From Halomonas sp. JB37 (GTDB lineage: Bacteria > Pseudomonadota > Gammaproteobacteria > Pseudomonadales > Halomonadaceae), in assembly GCF_002332255.1 (NCBI RefSeq), contig NZ_NRGW01000001.1:3410001-3474000 (forward strand): a stretch of DNA of 64,000 nucleotides. The letters run 5' to 3'. Positions 20,326 through 29,483 of this stretch are shown in pieces. The translations under genes were made by a program, and so were the position numbers. Position 1 is the stretch's first letter, and every line of letters begins with the position of its first letter. The notes beneath the pieces were generated by a model. The model worked only from the letters and a program-made list of their open reading frames with translations. It did no database searches and was not told the origin of the DNA.

Positions 20326-21321
20326 ATGATGACCTGGTTACTGAGTAGTAAAACGCTCGGCCTTGCGATGATTGCAACACTCGCTTTGAACTCAACACTG
20401 GCTACCGCCCAAGAATATCCGCTTGAAATTGAGCACGCCCTGGGCACAACCGTGCTGACCCAAAAGCCTGAGCGGATCGCGACGGTGGCCTGGGCAAACC
20501 ATGAGATACCGCTTTCTCTTGGCGTTGTGCCGGTTGGCTTTGCTGCCGCAGGCTTTGGTGACGATGACAACTCTGGCCTGCTTCCTTGGGTAGAAGCACA
20601 TTTTGCAGAGATTGATGCTCCGCTTCCGGCGCTGTTCGACGAAGGTGACGGAATTGATTTCGAAGCCGTTGCCGCCAGCCAGCCCGATGTCATTCTTGCC
20701 GCGTACTCAGGGCTCAGCCAATCCGACTATGACACCTTGAGTCAGATAGCGCCGGTCGTCGCCTACACCGAAGGCCCCTGGGCCACCGATTGGCGCGATA
20801 TGATTCTGCTCAATAGCGCGGGCATGGGCATGGCTGAAGAAGGTGAGGCGCTGGTCGAACGTCTTGAGACAACCATTGCCGATACCGCCGCCGCCCATAC
20901 CGAGCTTGAAGGTAAAACGGCGATGTTCGTGACCCACCTTGATCCCACTAACCTTGGGCGTATCTCTTTTTACAACGACAACGATGCGCGCGTGCAGTTT
21001 TTTCATGATTTAGGGATGGTCTCGCCAGCGATCGTCAAACAGAACTCACCGCCCGGCAAATACTCAGGCGAAATCAGTTCTGAGCTGATTGATGAGCTCA
21101 ACGATGTGGATATTCTCGTCACCTACGGTGGCCAAGCGCTGGTTGATCAGCTCGAAGCCCACCCGCTAACGTCCCGACTCCCGGCCGTTGAAAACGGCGC
21201 CATTGTGCTGCTGGGCAATACACCGCTGGGCGCTGCGGCCAACCCTACCCCGATGTCGATCCCTTGGTTATTAGACGATTATGCTGACCTACTCTCAGAA
21301 GCCGCACGTCAGTCAGACTAA
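20326..21321 (+). CDS. Iron-siderophore ABC transporter substrate-binding protein
   Basis: Periplasmic carrier that receives the ferric siderophore from the receptor and delivers it to the permease. The 331-residue protein has a signal peptide (cleavage near residue 27, LATAQ) and the two-lobed FecB/FhuD-type fold, with PERIATVAWANHEIPLSLGVVPVGFA at the start of lobe one and PDVILAAYSGLSQSDYDTLSQIAPVV marking the ligand cleft. No lipobox cysteine is seen, so it is soluble. An in-frame ATG one codon later is equally possible as the start. Confidence 0.9.
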   Translation: MMTWLLSSKTLGLAMIATLALNSTLATAQEYPLEIEHALGTTVLTQKPERIATVAWANHEIPLSLGVVPVGFAAAGFGDDDNSGLLPWVEAHFAEIDAPLPALFDEGDGIDFEAVAASQPDVILAAYSGLSQSDYDTLSQIAPVVAYTEGPWATDWRDMILLNSAGMGMAEEGEALVERLETTIADTAAAHTELEGKTAMFVTHLDPTNLGRISFYNDNDARVQFFHDLGMVSPAIVKQNSPPGKYSGEISSELIDELNDVDILVTYGGQALVDQLEAHPLTSRLPAVENGAIVLLGNTPLGAAANPTPMSIPWLLDDYADLLSEAARQSD

Positions 21322-21346
21322 CGGTGTCACGGCGCCTGGCGATAGG

Positions 21347-22375
21347 ATGGCGACGGATGACAGTACGCTCCTTAGGCAGCGCCAACTGAGTAAGCGGTTA
21401 GCGGCGGGTATAGCGTTGCTAGCGTTACTGGCCCTGGCGGTGATGCTTTCCGTGGCCTTTGGCACCCGTGATGTTGGCTGGCCAGAAATAGCGGCGGCGT
21501 TGAGCGGACAGGTCGAAAGCATCGGAGATGCCGCCGTGGCCAATCGCATTCCGCGCACGCTGCTGGCAATGCTTGCCGGGGCCGCGCTGGGCGTTTCGGG
21601 CGGCGTTATGCAGGGCCTGACGCGCAACCCGCTTGCTGACCCCGGCCTGTTAGGCGTGAACGCCGGAGCGGCGCTGGCCATTGTGATTGGCATCGCCTGG
21701 TTTGGGATTGATGAAACGACTGCCTATATCTGGACCGCGATTGCGGGCGCCGGGCTAACGGCCGTTGCGGTTTACGCCATTGCGAGCCTCTCCCGCGGTG
21801 GCGCCACGCCGCTGCGGCTAGCGCTTGCCGGCGCTGCCACCACGGCGGCGTTGAGCTCGCTGGCCACAGCGGTCATCTTGCCGCGTAACGATATTGCCGG
21901 ACTGGTGCAGTCTTGGCTGGTGGGGGGAGTCGGCGGCGCCACTCATGATCAAATAGTGCCAGTGCTGCCCTTTTTACTAGTAGGATTTGTGATCACCCTG
22001 CTGGCGGCACGCAAGCTCAACCTACTAGCGCTTGGGGATGATACGGCCGCAGGGCTGGGTGAAAAAATCGCCGTCGCTCGGGCTATGTCCGCGATCGGTG
22101 CGGTACTGCTCTGCGGCGCTATTACGGCGGTCTGCGGCCCGATTGGCTTCGTCGGCCTAGTCGTGCCGCACGCCTGCCGACTGCTGGTCGGCGGTGATTA
22201 TCGCTGGCTGCTGCCCTTCTCTGCTCTGGCCGGTGCCGTACTCCTCACGCTGTCTGATGTCGTTGGGCGCTTAATAGTGCAACCATCGGAGCTAGATGTA
22301 GGTATTGTGACGGCGTTTATTGGCGCCCCCGTGTTTATCTGGATTGTACGTAACCGAAAAGTAGGGTCGCTATGA
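21347..22375 (+). CDS. FecCD-family siderophore permease (first)
   Basis: Inner-membrane permease half of the siderophore importer, with about nine to ten helices in some 342 residues. Family motifs include NRIPRTLLAMLAGAALGVSG, GLTRNPLADPGLLGVNAGA and the ATPase-contact loop before CGPIGFVGLVVPH. A longer frame from 21281 would overlap the binding-protein gene by 41 bases and has no ribosome binding site, so ATG 21347 is chosen. Its stop overlaps the next start (ATGA). Confidence 0.88.
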   Translation: MATDDSTLLRQRQLSKRLAAGIALLALLALAVMLSVAFGTRDVGWPEIAAALSGQVESIGDAAVANRIPRTLLAMLAGAALGVSGGVMQGLTRNPLADPGLLGVNAGAALAIVIGIAWFGIDETTAYIWTAIAGAGLTAVAVYAIASLSRGGATPLRLALAGAATTAALSSLATAVILPRNDIAGLVQSWLVGGVGGATHDQIVPVLPFLLVGFVITLLAARKLNLLALGDDTAAGLGEKIAVARAMSAIGAVLLCGAITAVCGPIGFVGLVVPHACRLLVGGDYRWLLPFSALAGAVLLTLSDVVGRLIVQPSELDVGIVTAFIGAPVFIWIVRNRKVGSL

Positions 22376-23415
22376 CCGGCCAGACGCTTCCCGTAACGGC
22401 TGAGTTCGGTCGAATGCGCCAAGCACAGGCCAAACACCGCCGGCGCATGATGGCGGTTCTGGTCGTTTTGTTACTAGCAGGCGTGGCGTTGACGCTAACG
22501 CTGGGGCAGTCCTTTACCCCGCTGATGACCGTACTGCGTGTTCTTGGCGGTGCGGAAATCCCTGGAGCAGGCTTTACCGTGCGTGAATTACGCCTACCGC
22601 GGGCGGTCATTTCGGTACTGACCGGGGCTTGCTTTGGCCTCGGCGGCGTCGCCTTTCAAACGATGCTACGCAACCCGCTCGCCAGTCCCGACATTATTGG
22701 CATCAGCACGGGGGCCAGTACCGGCGCCGTTTTCGCTATCGTGGTGCTATCAATGAGCGGCCCGGCCGTTTCCATGGTGGCAATTGGCGCTGGGCTGGGC
22801 GTTGCCCTGTTGATCTATGCGCTCTCTTGGCAACAGGGCGTCACCGGCGGACGCTTGATTCTCATCGGCATTGGCCTTGCCGCCATGCTGCAAAGCGTCA
22901 CTGCCTACCTGCTAATGCGCGCACCCAGCTGGACGCTGCAAGAAGCACTGCGCTGGATGACCGGCAGTGTCAACGGCGCGCAGCTTGACCAGGCGCTACC
23001 GCTATTCATCGCGCTTGTTCTCTTCGGCGGGCTGCTGCTAAGCCGTAGCCGTGACCTTGAAACCATGCGCATGGGGGATGATATAGCGGCAGGTTTAGGG
23101 GTTCGTTTAGCCGTTACGCGTATCACTATCGTCGTTTGTGCCGTGGCCCTGGTGGCTTTCGCGACGTCAGTTTCCGGCCCCATCGCGTTCGTCGCCTTTC
23201 TTTCCGGCCCCATTGCCGCGCGCCTGTTTGGTCGAAACGGCTCACTGCTGATCCCCTCTGCGCTGGTGGGCGCCCTATTAGTATTGCTAGGCGATTACGC
23301 AGGTCAGTTTCTGCTGCCCGCACGCTACCCGGTCGGCATTGTCACCGGGGTGTTGGGCGCCCCTTACCTTATTTATTTAATTATTCGCGACAATAAAAGC
23401 AGAGGCTCTTTATGA
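22372..23415 (+). CDS. FecCD-family siderophore permease (second)
   Basis: Second permease half, 347 residues, which pairs with the preceding one to form a heterodimer. RELRLPRAVISVLTGACFGLGG, QTMLRNPLASPDIIGISTGAS and SGPIAFVAFLSGPIA are the expected motifs. It overlaps both its neighbours by four bases, so the permeases and ATPase are made in step. Confidence 0.9.
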   Translation: MTGQTLPVTAEFGRMRQAQAKHRRRMMAVLVVLLLAGVALTLTLGQSFTPLMTVLRVLGGAEIPGAGFTVRELRLPRAVISVLTGACFGLGGVAFQTMLRNPLASPDIIGISTGASTGAVFAIVVLSMSGPAVSMVAIGAGLGVALLIYALSWQQGVTGGRLILIGIGLAAMLQSVTAYLLMRAPSWTLQEALRWMTGSVNGAQLDQALPLFIALVLFGGLLLSRSRDLETMRMGDDIAAGLGVRLAVTRITIVVCAVALVAFATSVSGPIAFVAFLSGPIAARLFGRNGSLLIPSALVGALLVLLGDYAGQFLLPARYPVGIVTGVLGAPYLIYLIIRDNKSRGSL

Positions 23416-24221
23416 ACGCTTCCTCGTTACTCGCCCAGGGCTTGGTGGCCGGCTACGGGGAGCGCCCCGTGCTCAATAATGTCAGCCTCACCGTTTGTGC
23501 CGGCCATACCACGGCCATTGTTGGTGCCAACGCCTGCGGGAAATCGACCCTGTTACGCGTGCTCTCGCGGCTGCTAGCTCCTACCCAGGGTGACGTATTG
23601 CTCGATGGCAATGCTATTCATAAGCTACCCACGCGACGCCTGGCGCAACAGCTGGGCTTTTTGCCGCAATCCCCTATCGCACCAGAAGGCATTACCGTGC
23701 TGGATCTGGTCAGCCGCGGCCGTCACCCCCATCAAGGGCTGTTTAAACGCTGGAATGCGAACGATGATGCCGCCGTCGCGGAGGCCTTGAGGGCCACCCA
23801 CATGACCGCGCTTGCCGATGCCCCAGTAGAAGAACTTTCGGGCGGGCAGCGCCAGCGGGCCTGGATCGCCATGGCGCTTGCGCAGCAAACGAATGTACTG
23901 CTACTCGATGAGCCGACCACCTTTCTCGACATCAATCATCAAATTGAAGTGCTCGATCTGTTGACTGATCTCAATCAGGCGCGAGGTACCACCGTGGTGA
24001 TGGTGCTGCATGAACTCAACCTAGCTGCCCGCTACGCCGACAGACTTGTAGCGATGGCCAAGGGGCAGGTTTACGCGGTGGGGCCGCCGGAGCAGATACT
24101 CACCGAGCAGATGGTGCGGGAGGTGTTTGGCCTAGAGAGCCGGGTCATTGAAGACCCGGTCAGCGGCAAGCCCATGATGATTCCACTAGGGCGCCACGGT
24201 AAGGTGCGCGACGCCAGATGA
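23412..24221 (+). CDS. Siderophore ABC transporter ATP-binding protein
   Basis: Cytoplasmic ATPase that powers the importer, 269 residues. Walker A is GANACGKSTLL (about residue 37), with Ala-Cys where most relatives have Gly-Ser, but the core GKST is kept. The Q-loop FLPQSP, the signature LSGGQRQR (about 139), Walker B VLLLDEPTTFLD and the switch His in VLHELNLAARYAD are intact. It ends the uptake operon and faces the YfcC gene with a 15-base gap. Confidence 0.92.
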   Translation: MNASSLLAQGLVAGYGERPVLNNVSLTVCAGHTTAIVGANACGKSTLLRVLSRLLAPTQGDVLLDGNAIHKLPTRRLAQQLGFLPQSPIAPEGITVLDLVSRGRHPHQGLFKRWNANDDAAVAEALRATHMTALADAPVEELSGGQRQRAWIAMALAQQTNVLLLDEPTTFLDINHQIEVLDLLTDLNQARGTTVVMVLHELNLAARYADRLVAMAKGQVYAVGPPEQILTEQMVREVFGLESRVIEDPVSGKPMMIPLGRHGKVRDAR

Positions 24222-24236
24222 TCTCGCTTTGAATAT

Positions 24237-25631
24237 TTAAAAGGGGCCGTAATTAATCAATACTGCGATGATCACAAAGGCGATACCGACTAACGTCCAG
24301 AGGCATACTAAAGGGAACGCAAAACGTACCCAGTTACTCCACGGAACACCGCCGACGGCCAGTACGGACATCAAAACACCCGACGTAGGCGTAATGATAT
24401 TGGTAATGCCATCGCCAAGTTTGAACGCGATAACAGCCGTTTGGCGTGTAATGTCGAGCATGTCTGCCAACGGAGTAAGAATAGGCATTACCACCGCTGC
24501 CTGCCCACTTCCTGAGGGGACTAAAAAGTTAAAGAACAGATTGAACACGAATATCGCCAACGCCCCTAACATGGATGGCAAGGTGCTGAGCGGTACAAAG
24601 ATGGAATTGACCACCGTGTCCAGAATCATCCCCTCTTCCATCAGTACCGTGATGCCTTTAGCGATGCCAATAATAAAAGCGCCATACAGCATTCCCTGGG
24701 CACCTTTCATGAACATCCGCACAAACTGATTGGGCGAAAACCGAGCAAGTACCGCGCTACCGATACCGTTAATCATGAAAATAGCGGAAAGCTCATTAAC
24801 GCCCCAGCCCAGCCGCAAAGAGCCGTAAATAAATACGCCCAAACAGGCGACAAAGAAGCTTAAAATTACGATATGCAGGCGTGTAAAAGTTAGATTTTCA
24901 TCATCAGCACCTACCGCCTCCGTGCTAAACGGCTGGCTACCCATCAAGCTTCGGCTTGGGTCGTCGCTAATTCGTTTGATATAGCGGCAAACATAGGTAA
25001 TGGTGACTGTGAGCAGGACAAAGAAAAGGACAACTCTCAATGGCGCCCCCGAAAAGAGCGGGAGCCCTGCAATAGACTGAGCAATACCCAACGTGATGGG
25101 GTCGAAAACAGCGGCTGCGGAACCTGAGAAATAGCCAAGATAGACAATCGCGATGCCCGCAATAGCATCTAACTTAAGCGCTCGCGCTAAGACGATACCG
25201 AGAGGTATAAAAGCGATAACCGCATTCGATCCAACGCCAATCGCTGATACCACGCCAAATACAAACGACACGACGATAGCCAGCAAGTACTTGTGGCCTC
25301 TAGTTTTATCAACCAGCCTTTTGATACCCGCATTGATAGCCCCGGTAGACTCGACAACCGCAATGGCACCCCCCATCACCAATACGAGCGCAATTAAGTT
25401 CGCTGAGCTGACAAAACCGTTCTGAATCGAAAGAAAGATATCAAAAAAATTCAGGCCGCTGGATTCGACCATATGAAAGCTGCCGGGGATAACGGTTGGA
25501 CGGCCTTCCGTCGTTCGTTCGAATGCCCCGGCAGGAATGAAAAAACTTAACAACCAAGCGATTAGTAAAAGCCCAAACAGAATGACAAAGGCATCGGGCA
25601 TAGTGAACTTTTGTAATGATTTAGTCTTCAC
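24237..25631 (-). CDS. YfcC-family membrane carrier (first copy)
   Basis: A 464-residue inner-membrane protein with about twelve helices and two copies of the re-entrant segment ending SGSGQAAVVMP and the partner ITPTSGVLMSV, as in the YfcC/DcuC-like ion transporter group. Proposed substrates for the family include dicarboxylates, basic amino acids and peptides, none proved. The start is GTG with AGGAAAC upstream. It follows an M20 peptidase gene on the same strand after 73 bases, which suggests import of the peptidase substrate or export of a product. A close paralogue lies at 32561-33976. Confidence 0.87.
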   Translation of the reverse strand: MKTKSLQKFTMPDAFVILFGLLLIAWLLSFFIPAGAFERTTEGRPTVIPGSFHMVESSGLNFFDIFLSIQNGFVSSANLIALVLVMGGAIAVVESTGAINAGIKRLVDKTRGHKYLLAIVVSFVFGVVSAIGVGSNAVIAFIPLGIVLARALKLDAIAGIAIVYLGYFSGSAAAVFDPITLGIAQSIAGLPLFSGAPLRVVLFFVLLTVTITYVCRYIKRISDDPSRSLMGSQPFSTEAVGADDENLTFTRLHIVILSFFVACLGVFIYGSLRLGWGVNELSAIFMINGIGSAVLARFSPNQFVRMFMKGAQGMLYGAFIIGIAKGITVLMEEGMILDTVVNSIFVPLSTLPSMLGALAIFVFNLFFNFLVPSGSGQAAVVMPILTPLADMLDITRQTAVIAFKLGDGITNIITPTSGVLMSVLAVGGVPWSNWVRFAFPLVCLWTLVGIAFVIIAVLINYGPF

Positions 25632-25704
25632 GTATTCGTTTCCTGACTGTTTTTCTAAGTATGTTCAGTACGTTATTAAGCGAACGCCGAGAGTTCTCTC
25701 GTCG

Positions 25705-26829
25705 TTAAACTTGACGTATCAGCTCGGCTAGCATGCAGGTACGCGGCACCACCGTCTCGATTTCGATATGCTCATATTCAGCATGCGGAGCGGCTCCTGT
25801 AGCCCCCAAACCATCCAGGGTAGGAATACCTTTAGCGGCCGCAAAATTGCCATCGCTACCGCCGCCTACCGAGGCTTCTGTTAGCTCAAAGCCAAGCTCA
25901 CCCGCTGCCTTTTGGGCTATCAAAAATAGCTTTTCCGTTGCTTGCGTACGTTCCATCGGTGGGCGCGTCATGTCACCTGTCACCTTTAACGTTGCTTCAG
26001 AGTGGTGAGGCTGGCTGTTATAAATCGCCTTCTGCAGTCGTTCCGCTTCATCTAAAGCAGACACTCTCACGTCAACACCCAGTTCTGCGGTCTCCGGCAC
26101 TACGTTGAGTGGCCCGCCGCCCTGAATCATGCCGACATTAACCGTCGTCCCGCGGGAAGTATCGGCTAAGCTATGCAGGTACTGAACTTGATGAGCAAGC
26201 TCTTCAATCGCGTTCACACCGTCTTCTGGGTTATTACCTGCATGGGCCGCTCTACCCGTAATATGCATGTAAAAGCGTCCCGAGCCTTTACGAGCAGTCT
26301 TCAACGCGCTGCCTTTAGCGGTGGCCGGCTCAACGACAAGCACGACATCACTAGCGACAGATTCCTGTTCGATACGCTCACGGGACGTGGGACTTCCCAA
26401 CTCTTCATCGCTGGTGCAGAGAAAGCGAATGCGCGCACTGGGTAACTGGTTTAGCTCGTTTAGTGCTTTAACAGCCCAAACCGCCTGCACAAGGCCAGCC
26501 TTCATATCGAGAATTCCCGGGCCGTAAAACTTGTCTTCTTCACGTCGAATAGAAAGCCGCCCGATATCCCAGACCGTGTCAAAATGCCCAAGAATGAGTA
26601 TCTGGCGCTTGCCCTCACCTATGGTAAAGCCGAGGTGATCGCCTTTCTCGGCCTGTGGATAAACATCCGGTTGGCAGTTGAGCCTATCCAGAAATAACTG
26701 GCTCAACGTTTGTCCGCACGCATCGACAGCCGCTTTATCATTCGAGGGCGACTCAGCTCTTACCAGTTTTTCAATATCGTCCAAAATGAATCGTTGATTT
26801 GCATGCAAATAATCGTGGATAGTTTTCAT
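25705..26829 (-). CDS. M20-family metallopeptidase (carboxypeptidase G2-like)
   Basis: A 374-residue zinc-dependent hydrolase of the glutamate carboxypeptidase/CPG2 subgroup, which removes C-terminal glutamate or cleaves N-acyl amino acids. Metal-binding segments are visible: GHFDTVW (about 78), GPGILDMKAGL (about 107, bridging Asp), DEELGSP (about 140, catalytic Glu and ligand Glu), an EPA ligand region, and the late PHAEYEHIE (about 350). No signal peptide, so it is cytoplasmic. GAGGTTGT precedes the ATG. Its operon partner is the YfcC carrier and a LysR gene diverges upstream. Confidence 0.88.
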   Translation of the reverse strand: MKTIHDYLHANQRFILDDIEKLVRAESPSNDKAAVDACGQTLSQLFLDRLNCQPDVYPQAEKGDHLGFTIGEGKRQILILGHFDTVWDIGRLSIRREEDKFYGPGILDMKAGLVQAVWAVKALNELNQLPSARIRFLCTSDEELGSPTSRERIEQESVASDVVLVVEPATAKGSALKTARKGSGRFYMHITGRAAHAGNNPEDGVNAIEELAHQVQYLHSLADTSRGTTVNVGMIQGGGPLNVVPETAELGVDVRVSALDEAERLQKAIYNSQPHHSEATLKVTGDMTRPPMERTQATEKLFLIAQKAAGELGFELTEASVGGGSDGNFAAAKGIPTLDGLGATGAAPHAEYEHIEIETVVPRTCMLAELIRQV

Positions 26830-26959
26830 ACAACCTCATCGCTGTTGATAACAAGCCGACGCGTCGTTAAAAGCCTTAAGTACGGTGCGCTGCTCTATTG
26901 GTAATCATCAGTATGTGGTCGCCCCACAGTAGAAAGAATAAGAAGCAAGCAACATAATC

Positions 26960-26976
26960 GTTGCCTTGAAAGCAAC
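26960..26976. promoter_or_regulatory. LysR-type operator candidate upstream of the M20/YfcC operon
   Basis: GTTGC-CTTGAAA-GCAAC is a perfect 5-7-5 inverted repeat containing the LysR consensus form T-N11-A. It lies 33 bases upstream of the divergent LysR start codon. This supports local autoregulation, but binding is inferred. Confidence 0.5.
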
Positions 26977-27009
26977 TGTTATACATTAGCGCCAACAAGG
27001 GCAACGCCA

Positions 27010-27945
27010 ATGAGAGAGCAACTAATAGGCCAGCAAATCACCGAAAACAGGCTGGCCTATCTTTATGAGGTCGCCATGCAGGGTGGCATTAGAGCTGCCG
27101 CTGAAGCGATAGGCGTCAATCCATCCGCGGTTAGTCGTCAGGTGTCGATACTTGAGCGCTACTTACAAATTCCATTACTTGAAAAACAGGGCAGAAACGT
27201 AGTGGTTACCCAAGCGGGTAAGCTTTTGATAGAGCATCACAGAGAGATGCTCTACCGTCGGCGCCAGCTAGCCGAGACGTTACAAGATATGCGCCACTTG
27301 CGCCGTGGCAGCGTCAGCCTTCGCGTTGGACAAGGCATGATCAGTGAGTTCGTGAAAGGGCCACTAGCGCAATTTAGTGCGGATTACCCTGATGTGTTTG
27401 TCGATATTCACTCGGGCAACATGAGTGAAACCATCAACATGATATTGCGCGGAAAAGTTGACATGGCGATTAGCTTTGGGCCGCTAGGCGACCCGCCGGT
27501 CATGGTTCGCAGCTTTAACCGTGGGCCTATTTGCGCGATCCTCCCGCCGGATCATGCGCTTGCAACGCTGGAAACAATCACGCTTGAAACGTTGGCAGCC
27601 CAACGGTTAGTTTTTATGGCAGAGCAGTTCGGCATTCAGCTTTACATCAATGAGATGTTTCGTGAACAGCAGCTGGCGCCACTGCCTGCCTATCAATGTA
27701 ATCATTTTTCGACGGCAGCGGCTTTAGTGATGTCAGGGTTAGGCATTGCTTTTATGACGCGGCCGTTAGCTCGGCATTTAGTTGAGCGCGGTGACATTGT
27801 GGCAATTCCAATTGACCACCCGCTCTCCTATACCGCGACCTGTCACCTTGTCCGTAGCCAAGGGCGCAGATTCACACCTGCGGCGGAGCATCTTTGGAAA
27901 GTCCTGGTTAACTCGATGCAGTCTCAGTCAATTTGGCGCGAATAA
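27010..27945 (+). CDS. LysR-family regulator, probable controller of M20/YfcC
   Basis: A 311-residue regulator with the helix-turn-helix displaced a little from the N-terminus (about 12-70: RLAYLYEVAMQGGIRAAAEAIGVNPSAVSRQVSILE) and an effector domain from about 100. AAGGGCAACGCCA precedes the ATG. Its divergence from the M20-YfcC operon and the perfect operator-like repeat between them indicate that it senses the substrate or product of that pathway. Confidence 0.86.
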   Translation: MREQLIGQQITENRLAYLYEVAMQGGIRAAAEAIGVNPSAVSRQVSILERYLQIPLLEKQGRNVVVTQAGKLLIEHHREMLYRRRQLAETLQDMRHLRRGSVSLRVGQGMISEFVKGPLAQFSADYPDVFVDIHSGNMSETINMILRGKVDMAISFGPLGDPPVMVRSFNRGPICAILPPDHALATLETITLETLAAQRLVFMAEQFGIQLYINEMFREQQLAPLPAYQCNHFSTAAALVMSGLGIAFMTRPLARHLVERGDIVAIPIDHPLSYTATCHLVRSQGRRFTPAAEHLWKVLVNSMQSQSIWRE

Positions 27946-27956
27946 CGGCTGGCAGC

Positions 27957-28883
27957 TCACGTAGCCAGACGATTCACGATAGGCGCATGCTGATCCATTA
28001 ACTCCACCACCCAATCGATGAATACGCGCAGCTTAGCGCTGACGTGACGATTCAGTGGAAATGCGACATACATCGGCATCGGTGCCAGGTGCCACTCATC
28101 AAACAAGCGAACCAGCTCCCCGCGGGATACGTGCTCCTTGGCCATGTAATCCGGGAGCCAAAGCACGCCGAGCCCCGCCAGCCCCGCGGCAAGTCCAGCA
28201 TTCCCGTCGTCGACCGAAATCACATAACGCCCTTTCACTGAGAGATGCTCACCGTGGCGGTACATGGCATAAGGAAAGTCCAAGCCCGCGCGCGACCACC
28301 TGAAACCGACGATGTAGTGAGGCGGAAGCGATAGTTCTTGTGGGTGTACAGGTATCCCAGCACGCTCCAGATAGCTCGGCGCAGCGTAAACACCAAGGCT
28401 CAGGTCGCCCACGCGACGTGCCATTAACGATAAATCGGTAAGCTCCCCACCACGCACCACGCAGTCCACACTTTCACCAATTAAATCCACCATGCGATCA
28501 CTCACCCCCATATCGAGCTGAATATCGGGATATCGAGCATGGAACGCAGGCAGGGCCGGAATGAGGATCATGCGGGCCAGAGGGGCGGGAACATCGACTC
28601 TAAGCCGGCCACGAGGCAACACCGAGGCGTTGGAAAGGCTGGTTTCGGCATCATCCATATCGCCCAGCAGCTTGATGACGCGCTCGTAGTAGGCCGCGCC
28701 ATCCGCAGTGACGTTCACCTTGCGTGTGGTCCGGTTAAGCAGCGTTACTCGCAGCCGTGCCTCCAAGGCCTGCACGAGTTGCGTCACGCTGGTCTTACTC
28801 ATGTGAAGTGTTTCAGCGGCCTTAGTAAAGCTGCCTGTCTCCACGACCCGAGCAAATGCCTGCATTGCGTTGAAACGATCCAT
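27957..28883 (-). CDS. LysR-family regulator, divergent from the RidA-like gene
   Basis: A 308-residue regulator of the CrgA/AaeR-like subgroup: AMQAFARVVETGSFTKAAETLHMSKTSVTQLVQALE is the DNA-binding domain and LLNRTTRKVNVTADG follows. ATG 28883 (MDRFNAMQAF) is chosen because this is the conserved N-terminus; a longer frame to 28922 would add 13 residues and would run through the inverted repeat at 28905-28927. It is convergent with the previous LysR gene (11-base gap). Confidence 0.86.
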   Translation of the reverse strand: MDRFNAMQAFARVVETGSFTKAAETLHMSKTSVTQLVQALEARLRVTLLNRTTRKVNVTADGAAYYERVIKLLGDMDDAETSLSNASVLPRGRLRVDVPAPLARMILIPALPAFHARYPDIQLDMGVSDRMVDLIGESVDCVVRGGELTDLSLMARRVGDLSLGVYAAPSYLERAGIPVHPQELSLPPHYIVGFRWSRAGLDFPYAMYRHGEHLSVKGRYVISVDDGNAGLAAGLAGLGVLWLPDYMAKEHVSRGELVRLFDEWHLAPMPMYVAFPLNRHVSAKLRVFIDWVVELMDQHAPIVNRLAT

Positions 28884-28904
28884 AGCTGTGCCAACCACCT
28901 CGTG

Positions 28905-28927
28905 ATTGTTTGAAATATACAAACAAT
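28905..28927. promoter_or_regulatory. Perfect 8-7-8 inverted repeat, probable LysR operator
   Basis: ATTGTTTG and CAAACAAT flank a 7-base AAATATA spacer, between the LysR gene and the RidA-like gene. Symmetry, spacing and position fit the recognition site of the adjacent LysR protein. Confidence 0.6.
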
Positions 28928-29024
28928 GTTGAACAGAATTCGCCGTTTATCCAGCACGAAAGCAGGTTTAAAGTGATTTCACTGTAAACAAAAGGTCGGT
29001 GTCGACCTATTGATGGAGATACAC

Positions 29025-29417
29025 ATGGCTAAACGTGACGCTGTTTTCCCCCTTGGCCGCCAGGCGCTTTATGAACAGAATGCCTATTCCGCCGCCGTCC
29101 GCTCTGGTGATCTTCTATTCGTATCCGGCCAGGTCGGCAGCCGTGAAGACGGCTCGCCCGAGCCGGACTTTGCCACTCAGGTACAACTCGCTTTCGATAA
29201 CCTACAGAGTATCCTGGAAGCGGCCGGTGCAAGCTTTGAGGATATCGTCGATGTGACGAGCTTTCATACCGACCCCGAAGCTCAGTTCGCCACCTGGTTG
29301 GAAGTCAAAGCGCGTGCATTTCCAGACAAACCCTACCCAAACTGGACGGCCGTTGGCGTGACCTGGCTGGCAGGGTTCGACTTTGAAATCAAAGTCATTG
29401 CACGGTTACCCGGTTAA
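29025..29417 (+). CDS. RidA (YjgF/YER057c/UK114) family protein
   Basis: A 130-residue protein of the trimeric RidA fold: NAYSAAVRSGDLLFVSGQVG near the N-terminus and WTAVGVTWLAGFDFEIKVIA at the C-terminus. RidA itself hydrolyses reactive imines using an Arg located just after the PxR position of the FPARSCVEV segment; here that segment reads PYPNWTAVGV, so the Arg is missing and imine deaminase activity is doubtful. It is closer to the Rid subfamilies of unknown activity. GGAG lies upstream of ATG 29025. The divergent LysR gene and inverted repeat suggest substrate-induced expression. Confidence 0.83.
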   Translation: MAKRDAVFPLGRQALYEQNAYSAAVRSGDLLFVSGQVGSREDGSPEPDFATQVQLAFDNLQSILEAAGASFEDIVDVTSFHTDPEAQFATWLEVKARAFPDKPYPNWTAVGVTWLAGFDFEIKVIARLPG

Positions 29418-29483
29418 TCACGCCGCGCCGATAGTGGCCACGCATCCAGACTTATTAGCCAGTTTAAGCAACGCTAGCATCGC

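Noticed and set aside
25688-25701. CGAGAGTTCTCTCG palindrome at the end of the M20 gene
   Set aside because: Short, with no T-run, and it partly overlaps the gene end; not a convincing terminator.
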